A DNA stretch of 45,915 nucleotides from Acidobacteriota bacterium (GCA_021817045.1 JAKAWG010000036.1:1-45915), one strand, 5' to 3'. Positions 18,691 through 27,008 are shown, counted from the first letter of the stretch. The notes: generated from the sequence alone by a model not told the origin. Translations and numbers: made by a program.

Positions 18691-19503
18691 ATGGCAGAGG
18701 CAACGTTGTTCCTATTATTCCTGCTCGGAATGGTGAAGGCAAAGACCAGGCGTCAGGTGATGGCAGTGGTCCTTGCCGGAACGGTGGGGGCGGTGATGCT
18801 CACCCCACGGCCTGCGAGGGCGCAAGGGAGCGTGGTAGGGGCGATCCAAGGCGTCTTGAACGTTATCAACGGCGTCATTCACGGCGGACTCGCTTCGATT
18901 GAAAACGTACGCAATTCGATCAACGCGTTCTACGCACACACCCTGTGGCCGGTGACGCTGATTCATCAGGCTCAGGGGCTGGCAACCCAAATGGCCGCGG
19001 AATACCGAAGACCCATCGCGAATATCGTAAACCTGCCTCTCGCGAGCGCGACGTTGGCCGCACCCCAGGGACTCGAGCAAGTTATCCGCAATGGCCAGAC
19101 CAGCGACTTTGCCGGCCTTACGACCGATTACACGCAGGTCTATGGCCCGCTGCCGGAAACCACTTCGACAAGTCCGTATGACCGCAACATGACGGACATG
19201 GATGATGCGCTTGCCGAGGACACGCTGAAAACACTGAAACAGTCGGACGAGGCAGACACGCTATCGCAGGGAGTTGCGGACCGGATCGAGAATGCCGCAG
19301 GTGAAGCGGCTCCGGGATCGGCACCTTTTCTAACGGCGACCGCAACGGTTGCGACCATTCAATCGCAGGCTGTCATGCAGGAGATGCTCGCCGCCGAACT
19401 GCGCCAGGAGGCAGCGCTTCTCGCGCATCGGATGGTGCTCGACAAGGAAGGGGCATCGAGCGCACAGAAACTCGCAGGCGCACTCATGAACATTCTGCGC
19501 TGA
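18691..19503 (+). CDS. VirB5/TrbJ-like exported protein, first of a tandem pair
   Basis: 270 residues with an N-terminal leader and hydrophobic segment (VMAVVLAGTVGAVMLTP, then ARAQG as likely cleavage site). The mature part is mostly helical, with a glycine-rich early segment (VINGVIHGGLASIENV) and later YTQVYGPLPET and AAPGSAPFLTATA. The next gene is a clear paralogue. Position after VirB4 and before the VirB6-like gene, plus the helical exported plan, fit VirB5/TrbJ proteins, minor pilus-tip components. Such proteins diverge fast, so the family is assigned by context more than by sequence. It begins six bases after the VirB4 stop. Confidence 0.6.
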   Translation: MAEATLFLLFLLGMVKAKTRRQVMAVVLAGTVGAVMLTPRPARAQGSVVGAIQGVLNVINGVIHGGLASIENVRNSINAFYAHTLWPVTLIHQAQGLATQMAAEYRRPIANIVNLPLASATLAAPQGLEQVIRNGQTSDFAGLTTDYTQVYGPLPETTSTSPYDRNMTDMDDALAEDTLKTLKQSDEADTLSQGVADRIENAAGEAAPGSAPFLTATATVATIQSQAVMQEMLAAELRQEAALLAHRMVLDKEGASSAQKLAGALMNILR

Positions 19504-19518
19504 CACAAGGGAGGTCGT

Positions 19519-20334
19519 ATGAAGCAACGATTGCTCGATCTACTTAGAACCACGCTGTCCTGGGTGCGCCGCCACAAGCTGAGGGCCGCGAGCATGCTCC
19601 TGATCCTGATGATGCTCTGGCCACAGCCCGTCCGAGGCCAGTTCTTTTCTCCGTGTTGCGCGATCATGGCCGCCGGCCTCGGGACGATTTCGAGGACACT
19701 GACGCATATCGTGGGAGGCGGCCTCGCCAATATCCTGGGAATCGACCGGACGATGGCCAAATTCCAGACGACCGTGGTCTGGCCCGTGAATCTGATCGAC
19801 CAGACACGGGGACTCGTGGCAAGTCTGGGCAGCACGTACGGTCAAATCCAGACGATCACGAGCCAGCCGGTTCAAAGCGCGACGCTTCCGGCGTCTCACC
19901 AGCTCGAGCAGAACCTGCTTTCAGCCGACAGCGCCAACATCGGAAACACCGCAGCGGACTACACGAACGTCTACGGCGCTGTTCCGCCGGCCACCCAAGC
20001 TTCGCCCGAGGTCCAGAACATGGTGGACATGGGCGATGCCGTTGCCCTGGACGCGATGAAGCGGGCGATTGAGATCGACAATCTCGCCCATCTCGAAATC
20101 CAGGCGGCCAATCAACTGAATGCTGCGATTCAGAAAGCTGCGCCCGGGAGCGCCCCGATTATCGAAGCGGAAGCGGACGCGTGGCTCGTGCGGGCAAATG
20201 CATACACTCAGACGGCCACTGCGGACTTGATGCGGGTCCGGGCGGTCGGGCTCGCCAACCAGGGCGTCACCATGAAATTGGGCGCTTCGGCATCGAGCGG
20301 CATGATGCAGAAGCTTCAAAACTTACTGAAATAG
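19519..20334 (+). CDS. VirB5/TrbJ-like exported protein, second of a tandem pair
   Basis: 271 residues, preceded by ggagg. It has a leader with a basic start and hydrophobic core (AASMLLILMMLWPQPVRGQ). It shares landmarks with the gene before it: VVWPVNLIDQTRGL against TLWPVTLIHQAQGL, DYTNVYGAVPP against DYTQVYGPLPE, and an identical AAPGSAP. Identity outside these blocks is low, so the duplication is old. It has a Cys pair (SPCCAIM) after the signal region that the first copy lacks. Its role is probably tip or channel accessory, perhaps with a different partner from copy one. Confidence 0.6.
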   Translation: MKQRLLDLLRTTLSWVRRHKLRAASMLLILMMLWPQPVRGQFFSPCCAIMAAGLGTISRTLTHIVGGGLANILGIDRTMAKFQTTVVWPVNLIDQTRGLVASLGSTYGQIQTITSQPVQSATLPASHQLEQNLLSADSANIGNTAADYTNVYGAVPPATQASPEVQNMVDMGDAVALDAMKRAIEIDNLAHLEIQAANQLNAAIQKAAPGSAPIIEAEADAWLVRANAYTQTATADLMRVRAVGLANQGVTMKLGASASSGMMQKLQNLLK

Positions 20335-20346
20335 GGAGCCAGCGCA

Positions 20347-21582
20347 ATGTACTACCAGACGTTATTTAACGGTGCGCTCAGCGGGCTGAACGGCTCGGGC
20401 CTGATGCCGGGAATCATCAAGATCGGGTCGGTCGTTCTGCTGCTGAGCCTATTGTATTCGGTCTACACGGCCTATGCGGCGGGAGGCGATGTGAGGGTTC
20501 TCGGGACGGCGGCGATCAAGTACCTGGTTCTGGGGCTGGTGCTCATCAACTATTCGACCGCTTTTCAGGACGTCAACAACATGTTCAATGGAGTCGCTAA
20601 CCATATTGTGAGCACAGGACCGGGAATTAAGGGCGTGTTTCTCTCGTGGAGCCATCAAATTGCAACGTATTGGAATAACAATGCCCACGGAGTCTCAGGT
20701 GTCCTGTCGGTCATTTGGCATCTGGGTCAGAATGCTGCCGGCGCAATTCTCGGCTCGGTCCTGGTTCTACTGGCATTCCTGCTTTATCGCGTAACGTACC
20801 TTTTGTTCTGCCTGTTCTACACGGTCTACGGCGCAATCCTTTACGTCTGCGGCCCGTTCGTCCTGGCGCTGATGCCGGCGACGGGCATCGGCCAGATCAG
20901 CCGCACCTACCTCGTCAACCTCATGATCTTCAGCGCCTGGGGACTGATCTATGCGATCTTATCGGAATTGATTTACGTCCTCCACCTGAACGACGTCAAC
21001 ACGGTCTTGAACAACGCCTGGTACCTCAACCTCACAGTCACCAACCCGATGGTCATTCTGGGAATTGCTAGCCTTCTCTACGCCATCGTTATCGCCCTGA
21101 TCCCCTACATCGCGAGCCGGATTGTGCGAGGCGACGTGGGCTCGACACTTCTGACGGTTGCAGGCGTCGCGCTGACGGCAGCGACAGCGGCATTGGCTGC
21201 GGGCGGGGCGGCAATGGTAGGAACCGGAGCCGGATGGTCCTATGGCGGTCAGGCGGCTGGCGGAGGCGTGGGAGGCGGAGGAGGGGCCGGAGGCGGAGCC
21301 AATCAAGCAGGCGGCCAGGGATCGGTGGGACAAGGAGTCAGCGCAGCGCAAGCGTCTTCTTCAACGCCACCGCGCCCGCCGGCAACGAGCTCCACGGGCG
21401 GCCGGCGCTCGGGGATGCCCATGCCGTGGACGCCGGGTCCCAACATGCCGGGACATCGTCCCGCATTCAGCTTGACGCATGCCGCCGGTTGGTATGGAGG
21501 CTATGCCGCCCGAGCCGTCTATGACCGGATGAAGGGTGGCGCGACCAATTCTAAAGGGAGCGAAAGCAATGAAGAATCATAA
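20347..21582 (+). CDS. VirB6/TrbL-like polytopic membrane protein
   Basis: 411 residues. Six or more membrane segments lie in residues about 20-290, including VLLLSLLYSVYTAYAAGG, ILGSVLVLLAFLLYRVTYLL and ILGIASLLYAIVIALIPYIA. The central LFCLFYTVYGAILYVCGPF segment is the most conserved-looking. After residue 290 the chain becomes glycine-rich (GGGVGGGGGAGGG) and then Pro/Ser-rich, typical of the cytoplasmic tails of TrbL proteins. VirB6/TrbL forms part of the inner-membrane pore. Its end overlaps the ribosome binding site and first codons of the VirB8-like gene. Confidence 0.78.
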   Translation: MYYQTLFNGALSGLNGSGLMPGIIKIGSVVLLLSLLYSVYTAYAAGGDVRVLGTAAIKYLVLGLVLINYSTAFQDVNNMFNGVANHIVSTGPGIKGVFLSWSHQIATYWNNNAHGVSGVLSVIWHLGQNAAGAILGSVLVLLAFLLYRVTYLLFCLFYTVYGAILYVCGPFVLALMPATGIGQISRTYLVNLMIFSAWGLIYAILSELIYVLHLNDVNTVLNNAWYLNLTVTNPMVILGIASLLYAIVIALIPYIASRIVRGDVGSTLLTVAGVALTAATAALAAGGAAMVGTGAGWSYGGQAAGGGVGGGGGAGGGANQAGGQGSVGQGVSAAQASSSTPPRPPATSSTGGRRSGMPMPWTPGPNMPGHRPAFSLTHAAGWYGGYAARAVYDRMKGGATNSKGSESNEES

Positions 21583-22318
21583 ACCGCTAACCGCAAAACC
21601 CGAGATGCTGACCTATACGAAATACTACGAGCACGACGGTTTACTTCGCGCCTACGCGAACCGGGCCTGGCTCGCGGCCATTCTCTTTGGCGTCATTGCT
21701 CTGGGCTCGTTTGCCTTCGCCGTCTACGCCCGTCTTCAGCCGCCCACCGTCATTCGCGTGGATAAGAATGGCAACGCCACGGTAGTCGGCGGAGCCCGGA
21801 TGCGGCCCGCACGCTTCCCGCTGGAGTTCTCTGCAAACACCGCAAAAGCGGTCGCGCCGACTGATCTTGAAGGCAAGGCGATGGTGCGGAGCTTTCTCAA
21901 CTCTTATTTGATTTACACGCCGGATTCGGTGGATCAAAACTTCTCCGACGCCTTGAACATGATGACCCGGAATCTGCGTGCTTACACGCTCGACACGCTG
22001 CGAGCAAAAGACGTGGTGGGAAAGATCGAGGCGAAACACATGATTTCCGAATTCCGGATTCGCTCGATCGAACGCGTGAAAGCGGCGCCGTGGACGTACG
22101 TGGTTTTTGGCGTAAACGAAGTCCATCGGGTGAAGAAAGGTACGGAGACGACGGACCGGATTGTGGGCAAGTACACGGTCCGGCTGGTCGAGACGGCGCG
22201 AAGCGACCTGAACCCGAGCGGACTGCTGATTGCGGGATTTAACTCGCAGGAAATGATGGGGCAGCGAGATACCAGTCTAGACCAGCAAGGTGCGCTCGAT
22301 GGGAGCGCAGGCCAATAA
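21569..22318 (+). CDS. VirB8/TrbF-like inner-membrane protein
   Basis: 249 residues from the ATG at 21569, chosen because aaagggag lies nine bases upstream; an in-frame start at 21536 would lie further inside the VirB6-like gene. The plan is short cytoplasmic N-terminus, one membrane helix (AILFGVIALGSFAFAVYARL, about residues 38-57), then a periplasmic alpha/beta domain. Motifs are PPTVIRVDKNGNATVVG near residue 62, LNSYLIYTPDSV, and the strand-rich YVVFGVNEVHRVK ... GKYTVRLVET. These fit the NTF2-like VirB8/TrbF domain that nucleates the inner-membrane complex. It overlaps the upstream gene by 14 bases. Confidence 0.82.
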   Translation: MKNHKPLTAKPEMLTYTKYYEHDGLLRAYANRAWLAAILFGVIALGSFAFAVYARLQPPTVIRVDKNGNATVVGGARMRPARFPLEFSANTAKAVAPTDLEGKAMVRSFLNSYLIYTPDSVDQNFSDALNMMTRNLRAYTLDTLRAKDVVGKIEAKHMISEFRIRSIERVKAAPWTYVVFGVNEVHRVKKGTETTDRIVGKYTVRLVETARSDLNPSGLLIAGFNSQEMMGQRDTSLDQQGALDGSAGQ

Positions 22319-22464
22319 AGTTCTGTCGCAACAAAGCGGCGAAGCCCGCCAGGGGCAACCTGGCAACTTCTCAATTCAGCGGCTCGCCTGGCCCAGGAAG
22401 GTTCTGCGCCGAGGTGGGAATCCCCCAATTGCCGGGCGAGCCGCGGAAAGGAGTACGGATAAAG

Positions 22465-22782
22465 ATGTCGCAAGAAGCAGCAGTTATGGAACCCAAAGCG
22501 ACGCCAATTGCAACGGCGCGTCCTGCTCGAAAGAAACCGGCAGAGTCTCGTGGAGAGACCGAGTCGGCCGTACGTTACTTTCTCGCAAGTCGGAACTCTG
22601 AGGGTGGTCCCCCGTTGCTCGGAAAAGAGGTTTCGAGCGAGAACGAAGCCCTGATCGAGTCGCTCAAGACGGGAGTCGGGTTCTACGCGTTGATCGAATA
22701 CCGCGCTGTGCCGGACCTGACGGGCAAGGCGCCTACGATACGAAAGGACCCAGTGAGAAGAACAGTGGTAAGTGCGAAGTGA
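22465..22782 (+). CDS. Small hypothetical protein
   Basis: 105 residues from the ATG at 22465 with aaaggag ten bases upstream. The first 35 residues are Ala/Pro/Lys-rich and look disordered; then ESAVRYFLASRNSEGGPPLL and a hydrophobic patch VGFYALIEYRAVPDL suggest a small folded unit. No signal peptide or membrane helix is visible. It lies 146 bases after the VirB8-like gene on the same strand. The family is not recognised. It may be an accessory protein of the secretion block. Confidence 0.5.
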   Translation: MSQEAAVMEPKATPIATARPARKKPAESRGETESAVRYFLASRNSEGGPPLLGKEVSSENEALIESLKTGVGFYALIEYRAVPDLTGKAPTIRKDPVRRTVVSAK

Positions 22783-22796
22783 TCAGTGGCGGGGGA

Positions 22797-22852
22797 ATCA
22801 GCTCTCAGTTATCAGCCGCCAGAGTGCGGTTTGCTGAAAGCTGATCGCTGAC
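22797..22852. repeat. Imperfect inverted repeat between small genes
   Basis: Arms at 22797-22816 (ATCAGCTCTCAGTTATCAGC) and 22833-22852 pair at about 15 of 20 positions around a 16-base loop. Further text such as GATCAGTGG and GCGACCACTG surrounds it, giving a degenerate repeat look. It could be a small miniature-element relic or a transcript hairpin. No gene overlaps it. Confidence 0.35.
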
Positions 22853-23075
22853 GGCTCTCTGTTTGCTAATCACCGACCACGAACCAGCGACCACTGTCTT
22901 TTTGGCTTCATACAAATGATGAAGCGTTCCGCAGGCTCTTAACTGTGGATGAGTTGTAACGCGCGGCTTCGGGAAGGTTTCCCCGAGCCGGAATCGATGT
23001 CTCCGGTCCGGGAACGAGAAGCCGCTCGTAATGGGCTTCCTCTTTGTCCGGACTATGGACGGAAAGGAGAAGCTG

Positions 23076-23258
23076 ATGAATCGAGTGGCCGTGGTAGCCA
23101 TCACGTCGATTTCGCTCTGGGTGGGATCGATGGTGGACCAGCAGAAACTCGAATACTTGATTGCGGGCGCGCTGTTTACGCTCGCGATGGAACTGGTGGC
23201 GAAGATTATCGGCGCTATCGCACGGCGGGTTTTGCGGCCCAAAGTGCATAGCGTCTGA
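23076..23258 (+). CDS. Small membrane protein
   Basis: 60 residues from the ATG at 23076 with aaaggag upstream (an in-frame ATG at 23031 lacks one). It has one or two hydrophobic segments: VAVVAITSISLWVGSMV and LIAGALFTLAMELVAKIIGA, then a basic tail (ARRVLRPKVHSV). The plan suggests a two-pass inner-membrane peptide. It lies between the VirB8-like/small gene group and the polymerase-like gene. The function is unknown. Confidence 0.5.
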   Translation: MNRVAVVAITSISLWVGSMVDQQKLEYLIAGALFTLAMELVAKIIGAIARRVLRPKVHSV

Positions 23259-23319
23259 CAGACAACTCAACATGGCCCGGTCGCTCGCTTGACCCGGCCG
23301 AAAGATCACTTCTTTTTTC

Positions 23320-23368
23320 GGCACGGGATGAGCGAAGAGGCCCTTGGGTCTCTCCCCTGTCCTGTGCC
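23320..23368 (+). promoter_or_regulatory. Structured leader before the polymerase-like gene
   Basis: Outer arms GGCACGGGA (23320-23328) and TCCTGTGCC (23360-23368) pair over nine positions with one G-T wobble. An inner stem AGAGGCC/GGTCTCT (23336-23342 with 23347-23353) closes on a CTTG tetraloop. The hairpin ends 28 bases before the ATG of the polymerase-like gene, leaving room for its ribosome binding site (caggagaag). No T-tract follows, so a regulatory leader is more likely than a terminator. Confidence 0.45.
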
Positions 23369-23396
23369 TTAACACACCAGAACAGGAGAAGAGGCC

Positions 23397-26066
23397 ATGA
23401 GAGAAGGAAACGAAACAAGAAGAAACGAAGCAAGAAAGAACATATTGCCCGTGGTTCAGTTGGAGATGGACCGGACGGGCAAAGTGAAGGAGAAAGTGAT
23501 GGACTTGCGCCGCGAGGCGACCCTCTCGAACACGCTGCTTGAATCCCTTTATCCGGGCATTCGAGTGGCAACCGTGGATCTTCCCAGCGAGATGCTCAGT
23601 GACTACCAGAAAGCTCAGATCGTCCAGTCACTGGCACGTCTTGAATGGAACGGACTGCGGTATGCGCTGGCGGGAGCGTCGAGCTCGGCCAAGGAAGGAA
23701 AGTTCTACGCGGTGGAGCAGCGGTACGAAAGAGCCATCGCAGAACGTTTCCAGAACACGGCCGAGGCCGCCATCGTCTACTTCGGCATCCTCGTCGGGCC
23801 GTGCAAGTCCCTAATTGAAGTCCCCGAGCGCCGGGTACTGGTCGTCGAAGACCTGGAGCTTGGGACCAATGACTGCCGTGGATGGATCAAAAGGTCGCTG
23901 TTTGACCGGCTGAATCTTCCGAGCGGCCGTTTCTACCAATATCGCTTGGCTTTCGGCAAGACCCAGGCGAAAGGAAGCTTCAAAGTCATGGAAGATGATG
24001 CGGCGGAGCTTCTTGAAGCCGACATCATTCTTCCCGCCTCATCCGTCAAGCCAGAGTACAAAGGCCCGTCGCGCCTGGTGCGTTGGTTACGCCACGACGC
24101 GCGGGTGTTTACTGGCTCCATCGTGCTTGGAATTCGGGAGGTCTCGCGCGAGCTCGAGTTCGGGTCGAGCTATACCCTGCTCGAACACGCGCCTTTCGAT
24201 TCTCTCGACCACGAAATCAAGCCCTATGCACTCTCTGAGGTCCGGAAACTGAAAGCAGCCGTCGAGTCCGATGACTTCGAAGGGCTGCTCAACGTTCTCG
24301 GATCAACGGAGGCGCAGCGGGACGTCAACGATGGTGTGGCCCACCTCGACGGCTATACCTCGGTTGAGAACACGACGCTCGAAGCCGTGCTCAAAGCCGA
24401 TGGCAGCGGGAGCATGATCTTTTTCCCGTGGGTCAGAGATCAGCTCCAGCGGCGGCTGGCCGAGTGGGCTTTCAAAGCCTGTACGGCGGGAGGCCTGTCG
24501 TTTCCGGCGTTCGCGCTGGCAGATGACGGGTTCCTGGTCGCGCATGACGGCGAAATCTACTGCTCGGCGGACTGGATGCCGAAACATTGGGCGTACAGCC
24601 GGCTGAGCTCCGAAAAGGTCCTGATGGTCCGCTATCCCATTCGGACGAAGGAGGATCTGCTTCCGATGCAGAACCGGGTGACAGGCCACATGGCGGAACT
24701 TCTGATCACCCGGCTGCGCCGAACAGGTTGCCCCATGGCGGAGAGCAACATCATGGAAAAAATCGTGATGAAGCAACTGCGTCTTGAGGGAACCCTCTCA
24801 CTCCATTCCGAAACAGCTAAACGCAACGGAGGCGACTACGATTTCGACACGATCTGCGTGGTCGAGTCGGACCGCTTCCCGCGCTTTGTCGAAGACCGCT
24901 TCAACTATCACGAGCGGTTTACGAACACCAAACAGAAGCTGCCTAAGAAGAAGAGCCCATGGTTCTCGTTGCCGGCCGTGGCACTCGAAGCGATGGGCAA
25001 TTCGATTGGGTCGATCACGGCGCTCAAGACCCGATGTCTTGCCGCAGGCAAGCTGGATGAGGCCGAGCAATTGGCGGTCCAGCTTCAGGCGGCGCTCGAT
25101 CAGTTGAAGCACGGCACGCAGCCGGACTTCAAGCTGATCAAACAGATCCGCGAGCAAGTTTCCGGGGCCGACTGGCTTCAGACGCGCCTCGCGGAACGTG
25201 TCGCGGAGCTTCCGATAAGCGTCGGGGCTCCCGCGACGGACGTCATCGGGCAGTTGTATAACGCGGTCCGACCGGAGATTGAAGAACTCTTCGGCCAGGC
25301 CAAAAGAATCCGTGAGTTCCGGGGACTGGTTGCCTGTGGGACCTACCCCGAGCGGATGTTCACGGAAGCACACAAACTGTGCCGCATGTATGCCCAGCGG
25401 CTCGGTGAAATCAGCCAAAAGCGCCAGAAGCTCGAAGCAGCCGTGAAGGAAGCTGAAGCTGCGCTTGGGAACGTAAACGAAGCAGATGGCCCTCAAGCCA
25501 AGCGGGAGGCGACCTTCCGGCTGAATCAGGCGAAGAGCGCTTTGCACAAATGGGAGAAAGGCCGCAAGGAATTGAAAGCGGTGATTTCTCACATTCAGAA
25601 ATGGGGCCGCGGCCGGAGAGGTGACCGTCGGCTGTGGCTTCAGGCGCTGTTCGATGCGGCAGCGTCGGGGGATGGCAACGGCTCGATTGTCTTCTATGCG
25701 TTTCCGCAGGAGATGGTCGATGCCATCGCCGAGCGGACAGGCGGCAGGCCCATCCAGGTCGCGCTTCCCGAATTGTGCGACGGTGAGATCGAGGTTGACG
25801 ACGAAGCACGCGTCTATCTCGTCTCGCCGAGCACGGACGGGATGCCGTACAAGCGCTTGTTGTTTCAGGTTCAGATTACCGAAGACGGCAAGGTGCTTGG
25901 GCATGCGAACGGCAAAGGGCAGCCCGAAGTCGTCCGCCAGGTGCATCCATTTCCCATCACGCCTGGGCGAGGCGAAGCACGGAACGGGAAAGTCATTTTT
26001 CCCGACTCCATGCAGCGTCCCCAGGTAAACGTTCACTCCTCCCGGCCAGCGGCACGTGGCGCTTAG
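23397..26066 (+). CDS. Putative two-barrel RNA polymerase of the QDE-1/YonO (RdRP) superfamily
   Basis: 889 residues, close to the length of phage SPbeta YonO. Domains in order: an N-terminal part (1-145); a first double-psi-barrel-like region with CRGWIKRSLFDRL, FYQYRLAFG, AKGSFKV (K192) and PASSVKP (K218), resembling the KG and SMxK lysine motifs of cellular RdRPs; a linker; a second barrel with FPAFALADDGFLVAHDGE (from 369), VLMVRYP (408-414), and NGGDYDFDTICVV with the Asp triad D480, D482, D484; then MGNSIGSIT (533-541) and ALDQLKHG (566-573), matching the LG-IS and AVDFPKTG motifs after the active site. A coiled coil spans about 668-735. The usual Gly of D-x-D-G-D is Phe483. The family implies RNA synthesis from DNA or RNA; the template, product and role in conjugation are inferred only. 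It is preceded by a structured leader. Confidence 0.75.
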   Translation: MREGNETRRNEARKNILPVVQLEMDRTGKVKEKVMDLRREATLSNTLLESLYPGIRVATVDLPSEMLSDYQKAQIVQSLARLEWNGLRYALAGASSSAKEGKFYAVEQRYERAIAERFQNTAEAAIVYFGILVGPCKSLIEVPERRVLVVEDLELGTNDCRGWIKRSLFDRLNLPSGRFYQYRLAFGKTQAKGSFKVMEDDAAELLEADIILPASSVKPEYKGPSRLVRWLRHDARVFTGSIVLGIREVSRELEFGSSYTLLEHAPFDSLDHEIKPYALSEVRKLKAAVESDDFEGLLNVLGSTEAQRDVNDGVAHLDGYTSVENTTLEAVLKADGSGSMIFFPWVRDQLQRRLAEWAFKACTAGGLSFPAFALADDGFLVAHDGEIYCSADWMPKHWAYSRLSSEKVLMVRYPIRTKEDLLPMQNRVTGHMAELLITRLRRTGCPMAESNIMEKIVMKQLRLEGTLSLHSETAKRNGGDYDFDTICVVESDRFPRFVEDRFNYHERFTNTKQKLPKKKSPWFSLPAVALEAMGNSIGSITALKTRCLAAGKLDEAEQLAVQLQAALDQLKHGTQPDFKLIKQIREQVSGADWLQTRLAERVAELPISVGAPATDVIGQLYNAVRPEIEELFGQAKRIREFRGLVACGTYPERMFTEAHKLCRMYAQRLGEISQKRQKLEAAVKEAEAALGNVNEADGPQAKREATFRLNQAKSALHKWEKGRKELKAVISHIQKWGRGRRGDRRLWLQALFDAAASGDGNGSIVFYAFPQEMVDAIAERTGGRPIQVALPELCDGEIEVDDEARVYLVSPSTDGMPYKRLLFQVQITEDGKVLGHANGKGQPEVVRQVHPFPITPGRGEARNGKVIFPDSMQRPQVNVHSSRPAARGA

Positions 26067-26077
26067 GCCGGATCAAC

Positions 26078-26111
26078 CTCCAGGGAGTCCCGCCCGGCGG
26101 GCTCCCTGGAG
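26078..26111 (+). terminator. Hairpin after the polymerase-like gene
   Basis: Arms CTCCAGGGAG (26078-26087) and CTCCCTGGAG (26102-26111) are perfect reverse complements, extendable by about three pairs into a GC-rich loop. It starts 11 bases after the stop. No T-run follows, so it may be a rho-assisted or partial terminator, or an mRNA 3' stabiliser, rather than a classic intrinsic one. The next gene begins 30 bases later. Confidence 0.45.
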
Positions 26112-26141
26112 CCTCCTCAGTTTCGCCGGACGGAGGCTCGA

Positions 26142-26987
26142 ATGAAGAAACTCTTTACGACTCTCGCGGCCTTGATTCTTACCATTCCTCTTTATGGCCA
26201 GAAGATCGAGACGCGGGATCCCAACGAGCACCAGATCGTGCAAGTGAAGACGGCTCTCAATCATCTAACCGTGATTCAGCTCGCCGAGCCCGTCTTGTCC
26301 GTCGCGGCAGGAAGCGACGCCTTCAAGGTCGAGTGGCGGGCGGATCAGGTCTTTATCGAGCCGACCGAGGCTGGCGTTTCGACAAACCTTTTTATCTGGA
26401 CGAAATCAGGTCGGGAAAATTACGAGCTCGATCCGGCGGGACCACTATCAGCGATGGATTTCGCTATCGATACACGGACGGCCGATCCCGCTCCGGCACC
26501 CAGACCCAAACCGGCTCGCAAGGCGTCCACCGATCCCGTGATGGTTGCTGCGGTAGGAATGCTTCGAGGCACGCCGGTCCGGCAGGAAATGTGGAAGACG
26601 CAGAAGCACCGCGTCCAGGTCATGGTGCGGGACCTCTTTGAAGAGAGCGGCAAACTCTTTATCCGGTACTCGATCGAGAACGGAACCAGGACGCCTTATG
26701 CGCCGGGAACGCCGCATATGACCGTCTTGAAGGGAAGTCTTTCGCACGGCGAACTCACCGCGCACGTCTACACACAGTTGACCAGGAGAGAAGACGAAAA
26801 TCTCATCGGCCGATCCGAAGCCCGGCTTCCGGTGATCGCGCACGAGGTATCCAATACAACGGTGCTGCCGGGGCAAGAGACCATCGGCGTTGTCGGCGTG
26901 AAGCTTCAGAGTTCAACCACCGTCGTACTGCGGCTTCGATTCCGTGATGACCATGGACGCGCGGTAACGGCGGCCGTGGTGAATTAA
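26142..26987 (+). CDS. VirB9/TrbG-like protein, second of two
   Basis: 281 residues with a signal peptide (LFTTLAALILTIPLYGQ) and ggagg upstream of the ATG. Residues about 35-100 form the VirB9/CagX-type domain: HLTVIQLAEPVLSVAAGSD, then VFIEPTEAGVSTNLFIWT and ENYELDP. A Pro/Ala/Arg linker follows, then a second beta-rich domain with HRVQVMVRDLFEESGKLFI, YSIENGTRTPYAPG and LPGQETIGVVGVKL. The architecture repeats that of the gene at 8933-9973. It sits between the polymerase-like gene and the small genes before the coupling protein. It could be the main outer-channel VirB9 with the other an accessory, or the reverse; the sequence does not decide. Confidence 0.7.
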   Translation: MKKLFTTLAALILTIPLYGQKIETRDPNEHQIVQVKTALNHLTVIQLAEPVLSVAAGSDAFKVEWRADQVFIEPTEAGVSTNLFIWTKSGRENYELDPAGPLSAMDFAIDTRTADPAPAPRPKPARKASTDPVMVAAVGMLRGTPVRQEMWKTQKHRVQVMVRDLFEESGKLFIRYSIENGTRTPYAPGTPHMTVLKGSLSHGELTAHVYTQLTRREDENLIGRSEARLPVIAHEVSNTTVLPGQETIGVVGVKLQSSTTVVLRLRFRDDHGRAVTAAVVN

Positions 26988-27008
26988 CGTGCACAACCGG
27001 GGTGTGCT

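Noticed and set aside
24798..26036. Long minus-strand open frame (412 codons) opposite the polymerase-like gene
   Set aside because: It mirrors the codon bias of the plus-strand gene, has no ribosome binding site and no recognisable motif.
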